Positions 34,534-43,219 of a DNA stretch of 64,000 nucleotides are shown piece by piece (within the stretch, counting starts at the first letter, position 1; every line of letters starts with the position of its first letter). The notes beneath the pieces were generated by a model that was given only the letters and a program-made list of their open reading frames with translations, made no database searches and was not told the origin of the DNA. A program made the translations under genes and the position numbers. This stretch comes from Rhodococcus oxybenzonivorans (GTDB lineage: Bacteria; Actinomycetota; Actinomycetes; Mycobacteriales; Mycobacteriaceae): the NCBI RefSeq assembly GCF_003130705.1, contig NZ_CP021354.1:248001-312000 (forward strand), in the 5' to 3' direction.

Positions 34534-36201
34534 ATGAGCGTAGACGAGCAGGAATGGGACCGGGAAGTCGATCTTCTGGTGATCGGCAGCGGCGCGGGTG
34601 GCATGACTGCCGCGCTCGCAGGTGCCGGGCGGGGACTCGACACTCTCGTCGTCGAAAAGGCCTCGGTGTACGGCGGTTCGACGGCCCTCTCGGGCGGAGC
34701 CCTGTGGATTCCCAACTCGCCGGTTCTGCTCCGCGAGGGTATGACCGATGATCCGGGCGAGGTCCGGCGGTACCTGGACTCGATCGTCGGCGACAGCGTC
34801 CCGCCCGAACGCCTCGAGGCCTACATCGAACAGGGCCCGGCGATGATGCGGTTCCTGGAACAGGCGAGTTCTCATCTCCGGTTCTCCTGGTGTAAGGACT
34901 ATTCCGACTACCACCCCGAGAACGTGGGTGGGCGCGCCGAGGGTCGTACCGTCGAGCCTCTGCCGTTCGACATGAACCTGCTCGGTTCCGACCGCGAGTT
35001 GCAACGTCCCAACGCGTTGGCGATGCCCGGTGGCCTGTACATGACGTCGACGGAGTTCCGGCACCTCAACATGTTCTTCCGGACGTGGGCCGGACGCAGA
35101 ACCGCACTCGGTGTCGGTTGGCGCTCGGTCGTCGCCATGGTGCGGCGCAGGCGAATGGAAACACTGGGGCAGGCGCTCGTGGGCCGCTTACGGCTCGCGC
35201 TGAAGGAGGCGGGCGTTCCGCTCTGGCTCAACTCCCCACTGAAGAGCCTCGTCACGGACGCCTCCGGTGCCGTCACCGGTGCGGTGGTCGACGCCGGGAA
35301 GCGTGAGCTGAAAATCCGGGCGCGCCGCGGCGTGCTGCTGGCGACCGGAGGATTCGAGCAGAACGAGCAATTGCGGAAGAAATATCTGCGTGAAGGCGGC
35401 AAGGACAACTACAGCGCAGGCTCACCCGACAACACCGGTGACGGGATCATGGCCGGTGAGCAGGTGGGCGCCGCACTCGACCTGATGGACGACGCCTGGT
35501 GGATGCCGTCGTTCCGGCGTCCCGACGGCATCATGCACGTCCTGGTGTCGGAGCGTTCGATTCCCCCGTCCCTGATCGTCGATCAGAACGGTCGACGCTT
35601 CACCAACGAGGCGTCGCCGTACGTGTCGTTCGTCCACGACCAGATCGCCGGAAGGCACGACCCGGTCTGGTTCGTCTTCGACTCGAAAGCCAAGAGCCGC
35701 TACCAGTTCGGCGGTGTGATGCCCGGCCAGAAGTTCTCAGCCGAGTGGTTCGACACGGGGCTGATGCTGCGGGCCGATTCAATCGCGGCGCTCGCGGAGA
35801 AGATGGGTGTTCCGGCCGGCGCCTTCGCGGCCGAGATCGACAGGTTCAACGGGTTCGCCCGCGCGGGAGTCGATTCCGACTTCGGACGCGGCGACAGCGC
35901 GTACGACCGTTACTACGGAGACCCGCGACTGCCCAATCCGACGCTCGACGAGGTGGAGAAGGCCCCGTACTACGCGGTGCGGATGGAGGCGGGTGACCTC
36001 GGAACCAAGGGCGGTCTGGCGTGCAACGAGCACAGCCAGGTACTCAACCGGGGCGGCGACCCGATTCCGGGACTCTATGCCACCGGCAACACGTCGGCAT
36101 CGGTGATGGGCAACGACTATGCCGGCGCGGGTGCGACGATCGGGCCCGCAATGGTGTTCGGCTGGATCGGGGCGCGTCACGCCGCCGGGGCGGTGAGCTG
36201 A
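34534..36201 (+). CDS. kstD: 3-ketosteroid delta1-dehydrogenase (KstD family)
   Basis: A 555-residue FAD enzyme. The N-terminal FAD motif GSGAGG is at residues 18-23, followed by VVEKASVYGGSTALSGGALWIP. YYAVRMEAGDLGTKGGL near residue 485 carries the tyrosine that assists catalysis and the FAD loop, and the end GNTSASVMGNDYAGAGATIGPAMVFG closes the FAD site. KstD introduces the C1-C2 double bond, which with C9 hydroxylation by KshAB opens ring B. GGAAGGTG lies before the ATG. The next gene begins directly after the stop. Steroid specificity among KstD isoforms cannot be read from these motifs. Confidence 0.9.
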   Translation: MSVDEQEWDREVDLLVIGSGAGGMTAALAGAGRGLDTLVVEKASVYGGSTALSGGALWIPNSPVLLREGMTDDPGEVRRYLDSIVGDSVPPERLEAYIEQGPAMMRFLEQASSHLRFSWCKDYSDYHPENVGGRAEGRTVEPLPFDMNLLGSDRELQRPNALAMPGGLYMTSTEFRHLNMFFRTWAGRRTALGVGWRSVVAMVRRRRMETLGQALVGRLRLALKEAGVPLWLNSPLKSLVTDASGAVTGAVVDAGKRELKIRARRGVLLATGGFEQNEQLRKKYLREGGKDNYSAGSPDNTGDGIMAGEQVGAALDLMDDAWWMPSFRRPDGIMHVLVSERSIPPSLIVDQNGRRFTNEASPYVSFVHDQIAGRHDPVWFVFDSKAKSRYQFGGVMPGQKFSAEWFDTGLMLRADSIAALAEKMGVPAGAFAAEIDRFNGFARAGVDSDFGRGDSAYDRYYGDPRLPNPTLDEVEKAPYYAVRMEAGDLGTKGGLACNEHSQVLNRGGDPIPGLYATGNTSASVMGNDYAGAGATIGPAMVFGWIGARHAAGAVS

Positions 36202-36456
36202 ATGCTGCCCGTCGAATGCCGTCGCTGCGGAAATTCGGTACTCGTCGAAAAGTACAGCGAAGCGCACACCAGTGTGCAATGGCTCGGTGACGCCGAACGG
36301 TCCTGCCCGGAGTTCGCGCAACTCGCTGCGGCAGGGGAGCACTCGATGTTCATCCCCACTTGTGGGGCCCTGCGCGGCTCGATCGACGACGCCGTGGACG
36401 ACGGGCGGGTAGGGCTGTCGCTGCGCAGCTATCCGACGCCCGGACGCCTGGACTAG
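36202..36456 (+). CDS. Small cysteine-containing protein, possible zinc ribbon
   Basis: An 84-residue protein starting directly after the kstD stop. CRRCGNSVLVEKYSEAH at the N-terminus gives a Cys-X2-Cys pair; further cysteines occur in RSCPEF and FIPTCGALRG, so a four-Cys metal site is possible. The rest is hydrophilic with no signal peptide or membrane segment. The run 'SVQWLGDAERSCPEF' suggests a compact domain. An SDR gene follows 14 bases after its stop, so it is embedded in the kstD operon. A ferredoxin-like or zinc-ribbon accessory role is a guess. I know no function for it. Confidence 0.7.
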   Translation: MLPVECRRCGNSVLVEKYSEAHTSVQWLGDAERSCPEFAQLAAAGEHSMFIPTCGALRGSIDDAVDDGRVGLSLRSYPTPGRLD

Positions 36457-36470
36457 GAGGAAGCGGACGA

Positions 36471-37280
36471 ATGGCGCGGATGGCAGGAAAGACCGCCTTC
36501 ATCACCGGAGCCGGCAACGGCATGGGACGCAGTCATGCGGTCCGGCTCGCCGAGGAAGGCGCCGACATCATCGCCGTCGACCTTCCCGGAGACGAGCCGG
36601 CCGCGAGTCTGGCGGAGACTGCCCGACTGGTCGGCGAACTCGGGCGCCGCGTGGTTGTCGCACCCGCCGACGTGCGCGACCCGGCGGCCCTGCAGGAAGC
36701 GGTCGACGCCGGTGTCGCCGACCTGGGTGTCATCGACGTCGTGGTCGCGAACGCCGGCATCGCCGACAATCCGGGACCAGCGTGGACCATCGCGGACGAC
36801 GTCTGGAATCGGTCCCTCGACGTCAACCTCACCGGAGTGTGGAACACCGTCAAGGCCGCGGTCCCGGCGATGCCCGAGGACGGCGGTTCCGTCGTCGTGG
36901 TCAGTTCCACGGCCGGTATCAAGGCCGTCGCCGGCGCCGCACACTACTCGGCGTCCAAGACCGCCCTGGTCGGGTTGGCGCGGACCCTCGCCAACGAACT
37001 GGGCCCCCGGTTCATCCGCGTGAACGTGCTGCACCCCGGCGCGGTCGGCACCCGCATGACACTGAACCCGGCGACGATGTCCCGGCTTCGGCCCGACCTC
37101 GAGAACCCCACCGAGGACGACGTGATTCCAGTGCTCACCCGCAACCACCTGCTTCCGGTGCCGTGGCTGGACTCACGCGACGTCAGCAATGCGCTGCTGT
37201 TCCTCGCGTCGGACGAATCCCGATACATCACCGGCACCCAACTCGTGGTCGATGCCGGACTCACCCAGAAAGTGTCGTGA
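36471..37280 (+). CDS. SDR family oxidoreductase, mycofactocin-coupled type
   Basis: A 269-residue SDR with TGAGNGMGRSHAVRLAEEGAD, an ADIIAVDLP strand followed by a short insertion, NAG, the VSSTAGI serine strand and HYSASKTA as catalytic Tyr/Lys. The GRSHA.RLAEEGADIIA wording places it in the mycofactocin-associated subfamily with the SDRs at 626 and 37280. AGGAGGAAG precedes the ATG at 36471. The stop overlaps the ATG of the next SDR, so the two are made together and may act in sequence on one hydroxy-steroid or be two subunits. Confidence 0.88.
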   Translation: MARMAGKTAFITGAGNGMGRSHAVRLAEEGADIIAVDLPGDEPAASLAETARLVGELGRRVVVAPADVRDPAALQEAVDAGVADLGVIDVVVANAGIADNPGPAWTIADDVWNRSLDVNLTGVWNTVKAAVPAMPEDGGSVVVVSSTAGIKAVAGAAHYSASKTALVGLARTLANELGPRFIRVNVLHPGAVGTRMTLNPATMSRLRPDLENPTEDDVIPVLTRNHLLPVPWLDSRDVSNALLFLASDESRYITGTQLVVDAGLTQKVS

Positions 37281-38110
37281 TGACAGGTCGTGTAGAAGAC
37301 ACCGTCGTTCTGGTGACCGGGGCCGCCCGGGGAATCGGGCGGGCGCAGGCACTGCGGTTCGCCCAGGAGGGCGCCGACGTCATCGCCGTCGACCTGTGCG
37401 GACCGGTCGACACGGTGGTGACACCCCCGGCGAGTCCCGAGGACCTCGAGGTCACCGCAAAGCTGGTCCGGGACACCGGCCGCAGAATCGTGACCGCGAG
37501 GGTGGACGTGCGCGACGGAGCGACTCTCACCGAGACTGTCGCTGCGGCCACCTTCGAGCTGGGCGGGCTTGACTTCGTCTGCGCCACGGCAGGTATCACG
37601 TCGTCGGGTGCCGCGCTGGACCTCACCACAGAAACCTGGCAGACCATGCTGGACGTCAACCTGACCGGCGTCTGGCAAACCTGCAAGGCTGCGGCGCCGC
37701 ATCTGATCGAGCGCGGCGGTGGTGCGATGATTCTCACCAGTTCCATTGCGGGCCTGCGGGGGCTGGTCGGAGTCGCGCACTACACCGCCGCAAAGCACGG
37801 TGTCGTAGGATTGATGCGTTCGCTGGCCAAGGAGCTCGCACCGCATCGGGTTCGGGTCAACAGCGTGCACCCCACCAACGTCGATACGGACATGATCCAG
37901 AACGACATGGTGCGGCGGGCGTTCCGGCCCGACCTCGAGCACCCCACTCGTGAGGAGTTCGCCGCGGCCGCAGCGACGATGAACATGCTGCCGATCCCGT
38001 GGATCGAACCCGTCGACGTCGCCAACGCCGCTCTGTTCCTGGCCTCGGACGAGGCGCGGTACATCACGTCCGTGGCCCTGCCGGTCGACGCGGGAAGCGT
38101 CAGTCGATAA
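37280..38110 (+). CDS. SDR family oxidoreductase, mycofactocin-coupled type
   Basis: A 276-residue SDR, TGAARGIGRAQALRFAQEGAD near residues 13-33, VIAVDLCGPVD and a long insertion to about residue 70 (TPPASPEDLEVTAKLV), then ATAG, TSSIAGL, HYTAAKHG and the NVDTDMIQND segment. These are marks of the mycofactocin-linked group, most like the SDR at 626. Its ATG shares an A with the previous stop. It converges on two minus-strand SDR genes. NAD is expected to stay bound and be recycled through mycofactocin made elsewhere in the genome. Confidence 0.88.
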   Translation: MTGRVEDTVVLVTGAARGIGRAQALRFAQEGADVIAVDLCGPVDTVVTPPASPEDLEVTAKLVRDTGRRIVTARVDVRDGATLTETVAAATFELGGLDFVCATAGITSSGAALDLTTETWQTMLDVNLTGVWQTCKAAAPHLIERGGGAMILTSSIAGLRGLVGVAHYTAAKHGVVGLMRSLAKELAPHRVRVNSVHPTNVDTDMIQNDMVRRAFRPDLEHPTREEFAAAAATMNMLPIPWIEPVDVANAALFLASDEARYITSVALPVDAGSVSR

Positions 38111-38137
38111 CTGAGCTGCCCGCGCCGAGGTCGGCAC

Positions 38138-38929
38138 TCAGGCGTGCGTGCCCCCGTCGATGCGGATCTCCGTGCCGGTGATGAAGGCGCCGTCGTCGGA
38201 GGCGAGCATGGCGACGACCCCGGCGACCTGTTCTGGTCCCCCCATCGCGGCGCCGCCGGATTCGAGGGTGGTGGGCAGGATGGGGGAGAGCTTGGCGAAC
38301 AGAGCCCAATCGGCATCTGCGGGCACATAACCTGCTGTGGCGTCGGTGATTCCGGTTTTGATGCTGCCTGGTGCGACGCTGACCGCGCGCAGGCCCTGCT
38401 TGCCGTATTCGAGCGACAACGCATGGGTGAACGACTGGATTCCGCCCTTGCTCGCCGCATACGCGGCCATGTAGGGATGGGCGAACGCGGCGGAGGTGGA
38501 GCTGAAGTTCACGACCACACTGCGCTCGCACCGCAGCAGCGCGGGCAGGCATTCGCGGACCACGAGGAACGTGCCGGTGAGGTTGATGCCGATCACCTGG
38601 TTCCACAGGTCGAGGGAGGTGTCGTGGGTGTGCGAGGCACGGAGAATTCCTGCCGCGTTCACGAGTACGTCCAGCCCGCCCAGCTTGTCGATGCTCTCAC
38701 GTACGCCGTCGATCACCGACGTCTCGTCACCGATATCGATGGTTGTGGTGTCGAGACGCCCGGCGGTGCCCTTCGCCTCGGCCAGCGCCCAGGTGCGCTT
38801 CAGGCCGTCGTCGGAGACGTCGGCGGCCACGACGGTGCCGCCTTCCTCGAGCAGGCGGAGGACGGTGGCCTGCCCGATCCCTGAGGCGGCGCCCGTCACC
38901 AGCACCCGGCGCTCTGCGAAACGATTCAT
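38138..38929 (-). CDS. SDR family oxidoreductase
   Basis: A 263-residue SDR. TGAASGIGQATVLRL near residues 11-25, VVAADVSDDG giving an Asp for NAD, NAAG, VNFSSTSA and YAASKGG. It ends in RIDGGTHA. GGAG lies upstream of the ATG at 38929, 44 bases after the stop of the next SDR on the minus strand, so the two minus-strand SDR genes form an operon. Pattern resembles 3-oxoacyl reductase and hydroxysteroid dehydrogenase types equally. The open frame runs upstream of 38929 antisense to nothing useful and is not part of the gene. Confidence 0.87.
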   Translation of the reverse strand: MNRFAERRVLVTGAASGIGQATVLRLLEEGGTVVAADVSDDGLKRTWALAEAKGTAGRLDTTTIDIGDETSVIDGVRESIDKLGGLDVLVNAAGILRASHTHDTSLDLWNQVIGINLTGTFLVVRECLPALLRCERSVVVNFSSTSAAFAHPYMAAYAASKGGIQSFTHALSLEYGKQGLRAVSVAPGSIKTGITDATAGYVPADADWALFAKLSPILPTTLESGGAAMGGPEQVAGVVAMLASDDGAFITGTEIRIDGGTHA

Positions 38930-38973
38930 GTCGATACTCCTCGATGTGGTCGGATGGTGCTGATTGGTAGAAG

Positions 38974-39756
<783 letters not shown>

Positions 39757-39975
39757 TCACATCCTCGTCTCGTGACAAATTCCGTTCGTCGGCACGCCCG
39801 TGCCGACGGCCCGAGTCTGCTGCGGGCGTCTCCGCCCGGGGAACGGGTTCTCCCGGTCATCGGAATAACTCGTAGCCACGGGAAACGCCGGGGCACTGTG
39901 ATGTGGATTACCCGCTGATGTTCCGCGCAAGCCGGACGGAAGCGAATCTCGCGACATTCCGACGAAAGGCTGTTC

Positions 39976-40920
39976 ATGTCTCGAAGTGCAAAATCCACCG
40001 CCGCTGTGCTGATCACCGGTGGCGTCCTGTTCACCGGCCTCGGTGGTCCCGCGGCCGTGTCAGCGCAGCCGCTCTCACCACCGGGAATCAGCATCCCCGA
40101 TTTCGGTTCCCTGGGTAATGCACGACCCGTCGTCGAAACACCGCGTCTGGCGTCGGTCGACAACTTCCGGGACGTCGGCGGAACCGGGCAGGGGTACGCC
40201 ACCGCAGAGGGTGACCACGTCACGAGGGGTGTGTTCTACCGCTCTAGCGCGCTCGTGCCCAACGACCAGGATCTCGCCGTGCTCACCGGCCTGGGCCTGA
40301 CCGCCGTGTACGACGTCCGCACGGTCGAAGAGGTCGCCGCGAAGCCGGACAGGCTCCCCGCCGGACCGCGCTACCTCGGCATCCCCCTTCTCTCGGGTGA
40401 TCTGGGCGCCGCAGTGGCGCAATTGAAGTCACCCGCCGATGCGGTGGCGTTCATGCAGAATATGAACCGCAGCTTCGTCGACGACGCGGCCACCCGAGCG
40501 GGATTCGCCCAGTTGCTCACCGAAATGGCCCGCACGGCCGGGCCCCAACTGTTCCACTGCACGGCAGGTAAGGACCGCACCGGTTGGGCGTCCGCGCTGC
40601 TGCTGTCCATCGCGGGAGTGCCCGAGGGCACCATCTTCGACGACTACCTGCTGACCAACGAGTACACGGCCGCGTCGATGAAGGTGACGTACGACCAGAT
40701 CGTTGCTTCTCGAGGCGAGGCCGTCGCACAGATCTATAAGCCTCTGCTGGGGGTCGACCGCAGCTATCTCGAGGCGGGGCTCGGCAGGCTCGCCGAGAAG
40801 TACGGCACAGTCGACCGCTACCTCACCGAAGGACTGGGACTGAGCCGAGGAACCATCGAAACGTTGCGGCACAAACTGATCACCGCACCGGCGCCGCAAC
40901 CGAGAAACGGAAACAACTGA
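39976..40920 (+). CDS. Secreted tyrosine-phosphatase-fold protein
   Basis: A 314-residue Y_phosphatase3-family protein with a Sec signal peptide (residues 1-30, AAVLITGGVLFTGLGG core, cleavage after AAVSA). The mature domain has NFRDVGG, GVFYRSSAL, VYDVRTVEEV and the active site HCTAGKDRTGW with Cys195 and Arg201. It is related to the cytoplasmic phosphatase at 32331 but is exported. Its stop overlaps the start of the ketosteroid isomerase gene, an unexpected pairing. It may act on extracellular phosphate esters or surface lipids. Confidence 0.88.
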   Translation: MSRSAKSTAAVLITGGVLFTGLGGPAAVSAQPLSPPGISIPDFGSLGNARPVVETPRLASVDNFRDVGGTGQGYATAEGDHVTRGVFYRSSALVPNDQDLAVLTGLGLTAVYDVRTVEEVAAKPDRLPAGPRYLGIPLLSGDLGAAVAQLKSPADAVAFMQNMNRSFVDDAATRAGFAQLLTEMARTAGPQLFHCTAGKDRTGWASALLLSIAGVPEGTIFDDYLLTNEYTAASMKVTYDQIVASRGEAVAQIYKPLLGVDRSYLEAGLGRLAEKYGTVDRYLTEGLGLSRGTIETLRHKLITAPAPQPRNGNN

Positions 40921-41306
40921 TGACACACCAGGAACTGCTCACCGCCGACGTGATCCGGACCGCCGTCACCAACTACCTCGACGCCGTGTCCGCGGGCCCG
41001 TCCCGCACCATCGCCGCACTGTATGCGGAGGACGCCACCCTCGAAGACCCGGTGGGCGGCGAGGTTCGGGTGGGGCGCGAAGCGATCGAAGCCTTCTACA
41101 GCGCTCTCGACGGCGTCGACTGCAAGACCGAACTGCTGACGGTCCGGGTGAGCGGCAACAATGCGGCTTTCCATTTCCGGGTCGTCACAGAAATCGACGG
41201 TAAGGCTTACGCCATCGAACCCATCGACGTCATGACCTTCGACGACCGCGGAGCCATCGCCAGCATGCGGGCGTACTGGTCGCCGTCGGACATGACCGAG
41301 CTCTGA
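40920..41306 (+). CDS. Ketosteroid isomerase (delta5-3-ketosteroid isomerase)
   Basis: A 128-residue NTF2-fold enzyme in which the full catalytic set of ketosteroid isomerase is present: Tyr19 in TNYLDAV, Asp43 in LEDPVG and Asp103 in EPIDVM. They match Tyr14, Asp38 and Asp99 of the Comamonas enzyme in order and context. The enzyme moves the double bond from C5 to C4 of a 3-ketosteroid. It thus feeds KstD and KshAB in this cluster after a 3beta-hydroxyl has been oxidised, possibly by one of the nearby SDRs. The ATG overlaps the stop of the secreted phosphatase gene. Other SnoaL-like proteins in the window lack this triad. Confidence 0.88.
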   Translation: MTHQELLTADVIRTAVTNYLDAVSAGPSRTIAALYAEDATLEDPVGGEVRVGREAIEAFYSALDGVDCKTELLTVRVSGNNAAFHFRVVTEIDGKAYAIEPIDVMTFDDRGAIASMRAYWSPSDMTEL

Positions 41307-41315
41307 GCATGTCCG

Positions 41316-41963
41316 TCACCTGCTGTAGATGATCAGGTCCGCGCGCCCGCGCGTTTCGGCCACCATCGTCGCGTTGATCTCGTCGGTGCCGTGAGCCCAG
41401 GCGTGGGCCGCGGGACCCGATTTACCTGCCGCGCGGTGCCGATCGATCAAACGCGCCAACCTGAGCTCGCGTGGGGTGTCGAGATACCAGACCTCGTCCA
41501 TCACCGAACGTGCGCGCGGCCAGGCACCTGAAGCGGCGAGCAGATAGTTGCCTTCTGTGAACACCACATCGACGGCGCGCGGCACTGCGATCGAGGCAGC
41601 CACCGGATCGCCGAAGGCGTGGTCGAAGTCGGGCGCATAGACGACGTCCTCGTCGCGGCTGCGCAGCCGCTCCAGCAGCACGGCGAACCCGGCGTCGTCG
41701 AAGGTGTCGACGGCACCTTTGCGATCCGCCGACCCCAACGCGCGCAGCACGGTGTTGCTGAGGTGGAAACCGTCCATCGGGACCACCACCGTCCGAACCC
41801 GCCTCGGCAGGGCCGCCGCAACCTCGGTGACCAACGTCGATTTCCCGGTGCCGGGCGGTCCCGTCACCCCCACGATCAGGCGTTGCCCCTGCACCCGGAG
41901 TCCGAGCACACGCTGGGCCAGCTCCTGGGGGTCGGCGGAACCCGCGACCGCGTGGTTATCCAT
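41316..41963 (-). CDS. P-loop nucleoside/nucleotide kinase family protein
   Basis: A 215-residue kinase. Walker A GPPGTGKST is near residues 35-43; VVVPMDGFHLSN and a DEVWYLDTPRELRLARLIDRH lid region follow, as in the uridine kinase/phosphoribulokinase-like 'nucleoside/nucleotide kinase' group. ATG 41963 is preferred; the frame remains open upstream but without a site. It probably phosphorylates a small hydroxylated substrate such as a sugar or vitamin precursor. It lies tail to tail with the isomerase and is followed upstream by the DUF6114/DUF6230 pair on the same strand, with no clear link. Confidence 0.82.
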   Translation of the reverse strand: MDNHAVAGSADPQELAQRVLGLRVQGQRLIVGVTGPPGTGKSTLVTEVAAALPRRVRTVVVPMDGFHLSNTVLRALGSADRKGAVDTFDDAGFAVLLERLRSRDEDVVYAPDFDHAFGDPVAASIAVPRAVDVVFTEGNYLLAASGAWPRARSVMDEVWYLDTPRELRLARLIDRHRAAGKSGPAAHAWAHGTDEINATMVAETRGRADLIIYSR

Positions 41964-41986
41964 GATGCGCCCGTCTGATCGTGCCG

Positions 41987-42427
41987 TCAGTCTGCGGTGA
42001 GAGTAGTCGGACGTCTTCGTGGTGCTGTCGTCCTCGCCGGTGGCGCGCCGGAACGATCCGTCCAGGCGAGGGTGGCGGCGGCACCCAAAACACCCATGAG
42101 CGTTCCGACGCCGAAACCGCCGAAATTGGCGGCCGGAAGCGCGACGAGAGCGAGGAGCATCGCACCTCCACCTGCCGCGACCCGCGTCTTCGGCCGCACC
42201 AGCACCGAACCTGCGCACATCAGCATGGAGGCGCCGAGGAATAGCGTGGACACTCCCGAGATGGTGCTGATCGAAATCAGAAGATCACCGACCTCGACGG
42301 TGGTGTAGGCGGGAAGCAGGAGGAACACAGCGGAGACAGTGAGCATGACCGCGCCCCTGAACGGGCGCATGCCGCGCCAATGCCGGAAGCGTTCCCTTCG
42401 GGTGAGCGGTGGTTCAGCTGTCAGCAA
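41987..42427 (-). CDS. DUF6114 family membrane protein
   Basis: A 146-residue membrane protein with four hydrophobic segments (AVMLTVSAVFLLLPAY, ISGVSTLFLGASMLMCAG, GGAMLLALVALPAANFGG, GVGTLMGVLGAAATLAW). RHWRGMRPFRGAV before the first segment and STISGVSTL are typical of DUF6114 proteins, which in actinomycetes lie next to DUF6230 genes as here. The C-terminus is a short Arg/Pro/Thr tail. It overlaps the DUF6230 gene by seven bases. Function is unknown; a role at the cell envelope is likely from the pairing with an exported protein. Confidence 0.8.
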   Translation of the reverse strand: MLTAEPPLTRRERFRHWRGMRPFRGAVMLTVSAVFLLLPAYTTVEVGDLLISISTISGVSTLFLGASMLMCAGSVLVRPKTRVAAGGGAMLLALVALPAANFGGFGVGTLMGVLGAAATLAWTDRSGAPPARTTAPRRRPTTLTAD

Positions 42428-42990
42428 CTTTTCGCACCCATCTCCGAGGTAATCGTGAAGTCGCGCAACGACAGTGAAGTCGCGGTGAGAGACACTCCTT
42501 CCAGGCGGGCGCCCGTCATCGACGATTCTGCGGCCACCATCCCCGACGTGACCACACCCTGCACGTCGCCGGTGGCCGAGACATCAGCGCCCATCTCGAC
42601 GTTCGAGATTCCGATCGAACCACCGAGGACGGACGCATCGGCGACGAGGTCGCGGGCTGTCGTGCCCTCACCCGGGACCCGCAGGAACATCGTGACGTCC
42701 CCGACCAGGGGCAGGCCGTGTGCGACCGTCGAGAGGCACACGTCGGTCAGTCGAGCGGACTCGATCAGGATCGCGACCGTGGGCAACTGCCCTGCCTTCG
42801 TCTCGACCTGGCGAGGAAAGACGGTGATACTCTCGCCCTCCACCGCCGACATCGTCCCGACGAACCTCTGACCCGACAGCGCGACGTTCATGGGTAGTTG
42901 TCCGCCGGCTATCCCGGCACCGAGGATCGTGGCGGCAAGTAACCCGCCGGACACGATCGCGGCGAAGCGTCCCTTACGCAGGGCTCCCAT
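42421..42990 (-). CDS. DUF6230 family protein
   Basis: A 189-residue protein with an N-terminal hydrophobic segment (AAIVSGGLLAATILGAGIAGG) that serves as signal or anchor, then a beta-rich part starting LPMNVALSGQRF and containing EGESITVFPRQVE, and a C-terminal cysteine. The start GALRKGRFAAI and the 'LPMN.ALSGQ.FK' pattern mark the DUF6230 family, always seen near DUF6114. The pair is probably involved in envelope or lipid-related functions, not established. It is the promoter-proximal gene of the pair. Confidence 0.8.
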   Translation of the reverse strand: MGALRKGRFAAIVSGGLLAATILGAGIAGGQLPMNVALSGQRFVGTMSAVEGESITVFPRQVETKAGQLPTVAILIESARLTDVCLSTVAHGLPLVGDVTMFLRVPGEGTTARDLVADASVLGGSIGISNVEMGADVSATGDVQGVVTSGMVAAESSMTGARLEGVSLTATSLSLRDFTITSEMGAKSC

Positions 42991-43219
42991 CGGTTACCGC
43001 CGACTCTGGAGTGCGCGAACGAAATTGGGCATGGTGAGGATCATGAATCTCCTGAATGAGCTGGCCGGCGTGGGAAGGGAGCGGGCTCCGTCCCCGGGCT
43101 GCATGCTCAACCGCGGCCGCAAGGCTAACAGCCGGCAAATCGTGTAGCAAAGTCGACGGGGCTTGCGGTGGGATCGATGAAGCGGTTAGGGTAGAACATA
43201 CGTTCGAATTGGGGGTTCG

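Noticed and set aside
33157..35064. A 635-codon minus-strand open frame across PadR, flavin reductase and kstD
   Set aside because: Three recognised genes occupy the region. The frame has no family motif and reflects high GC at third positions.
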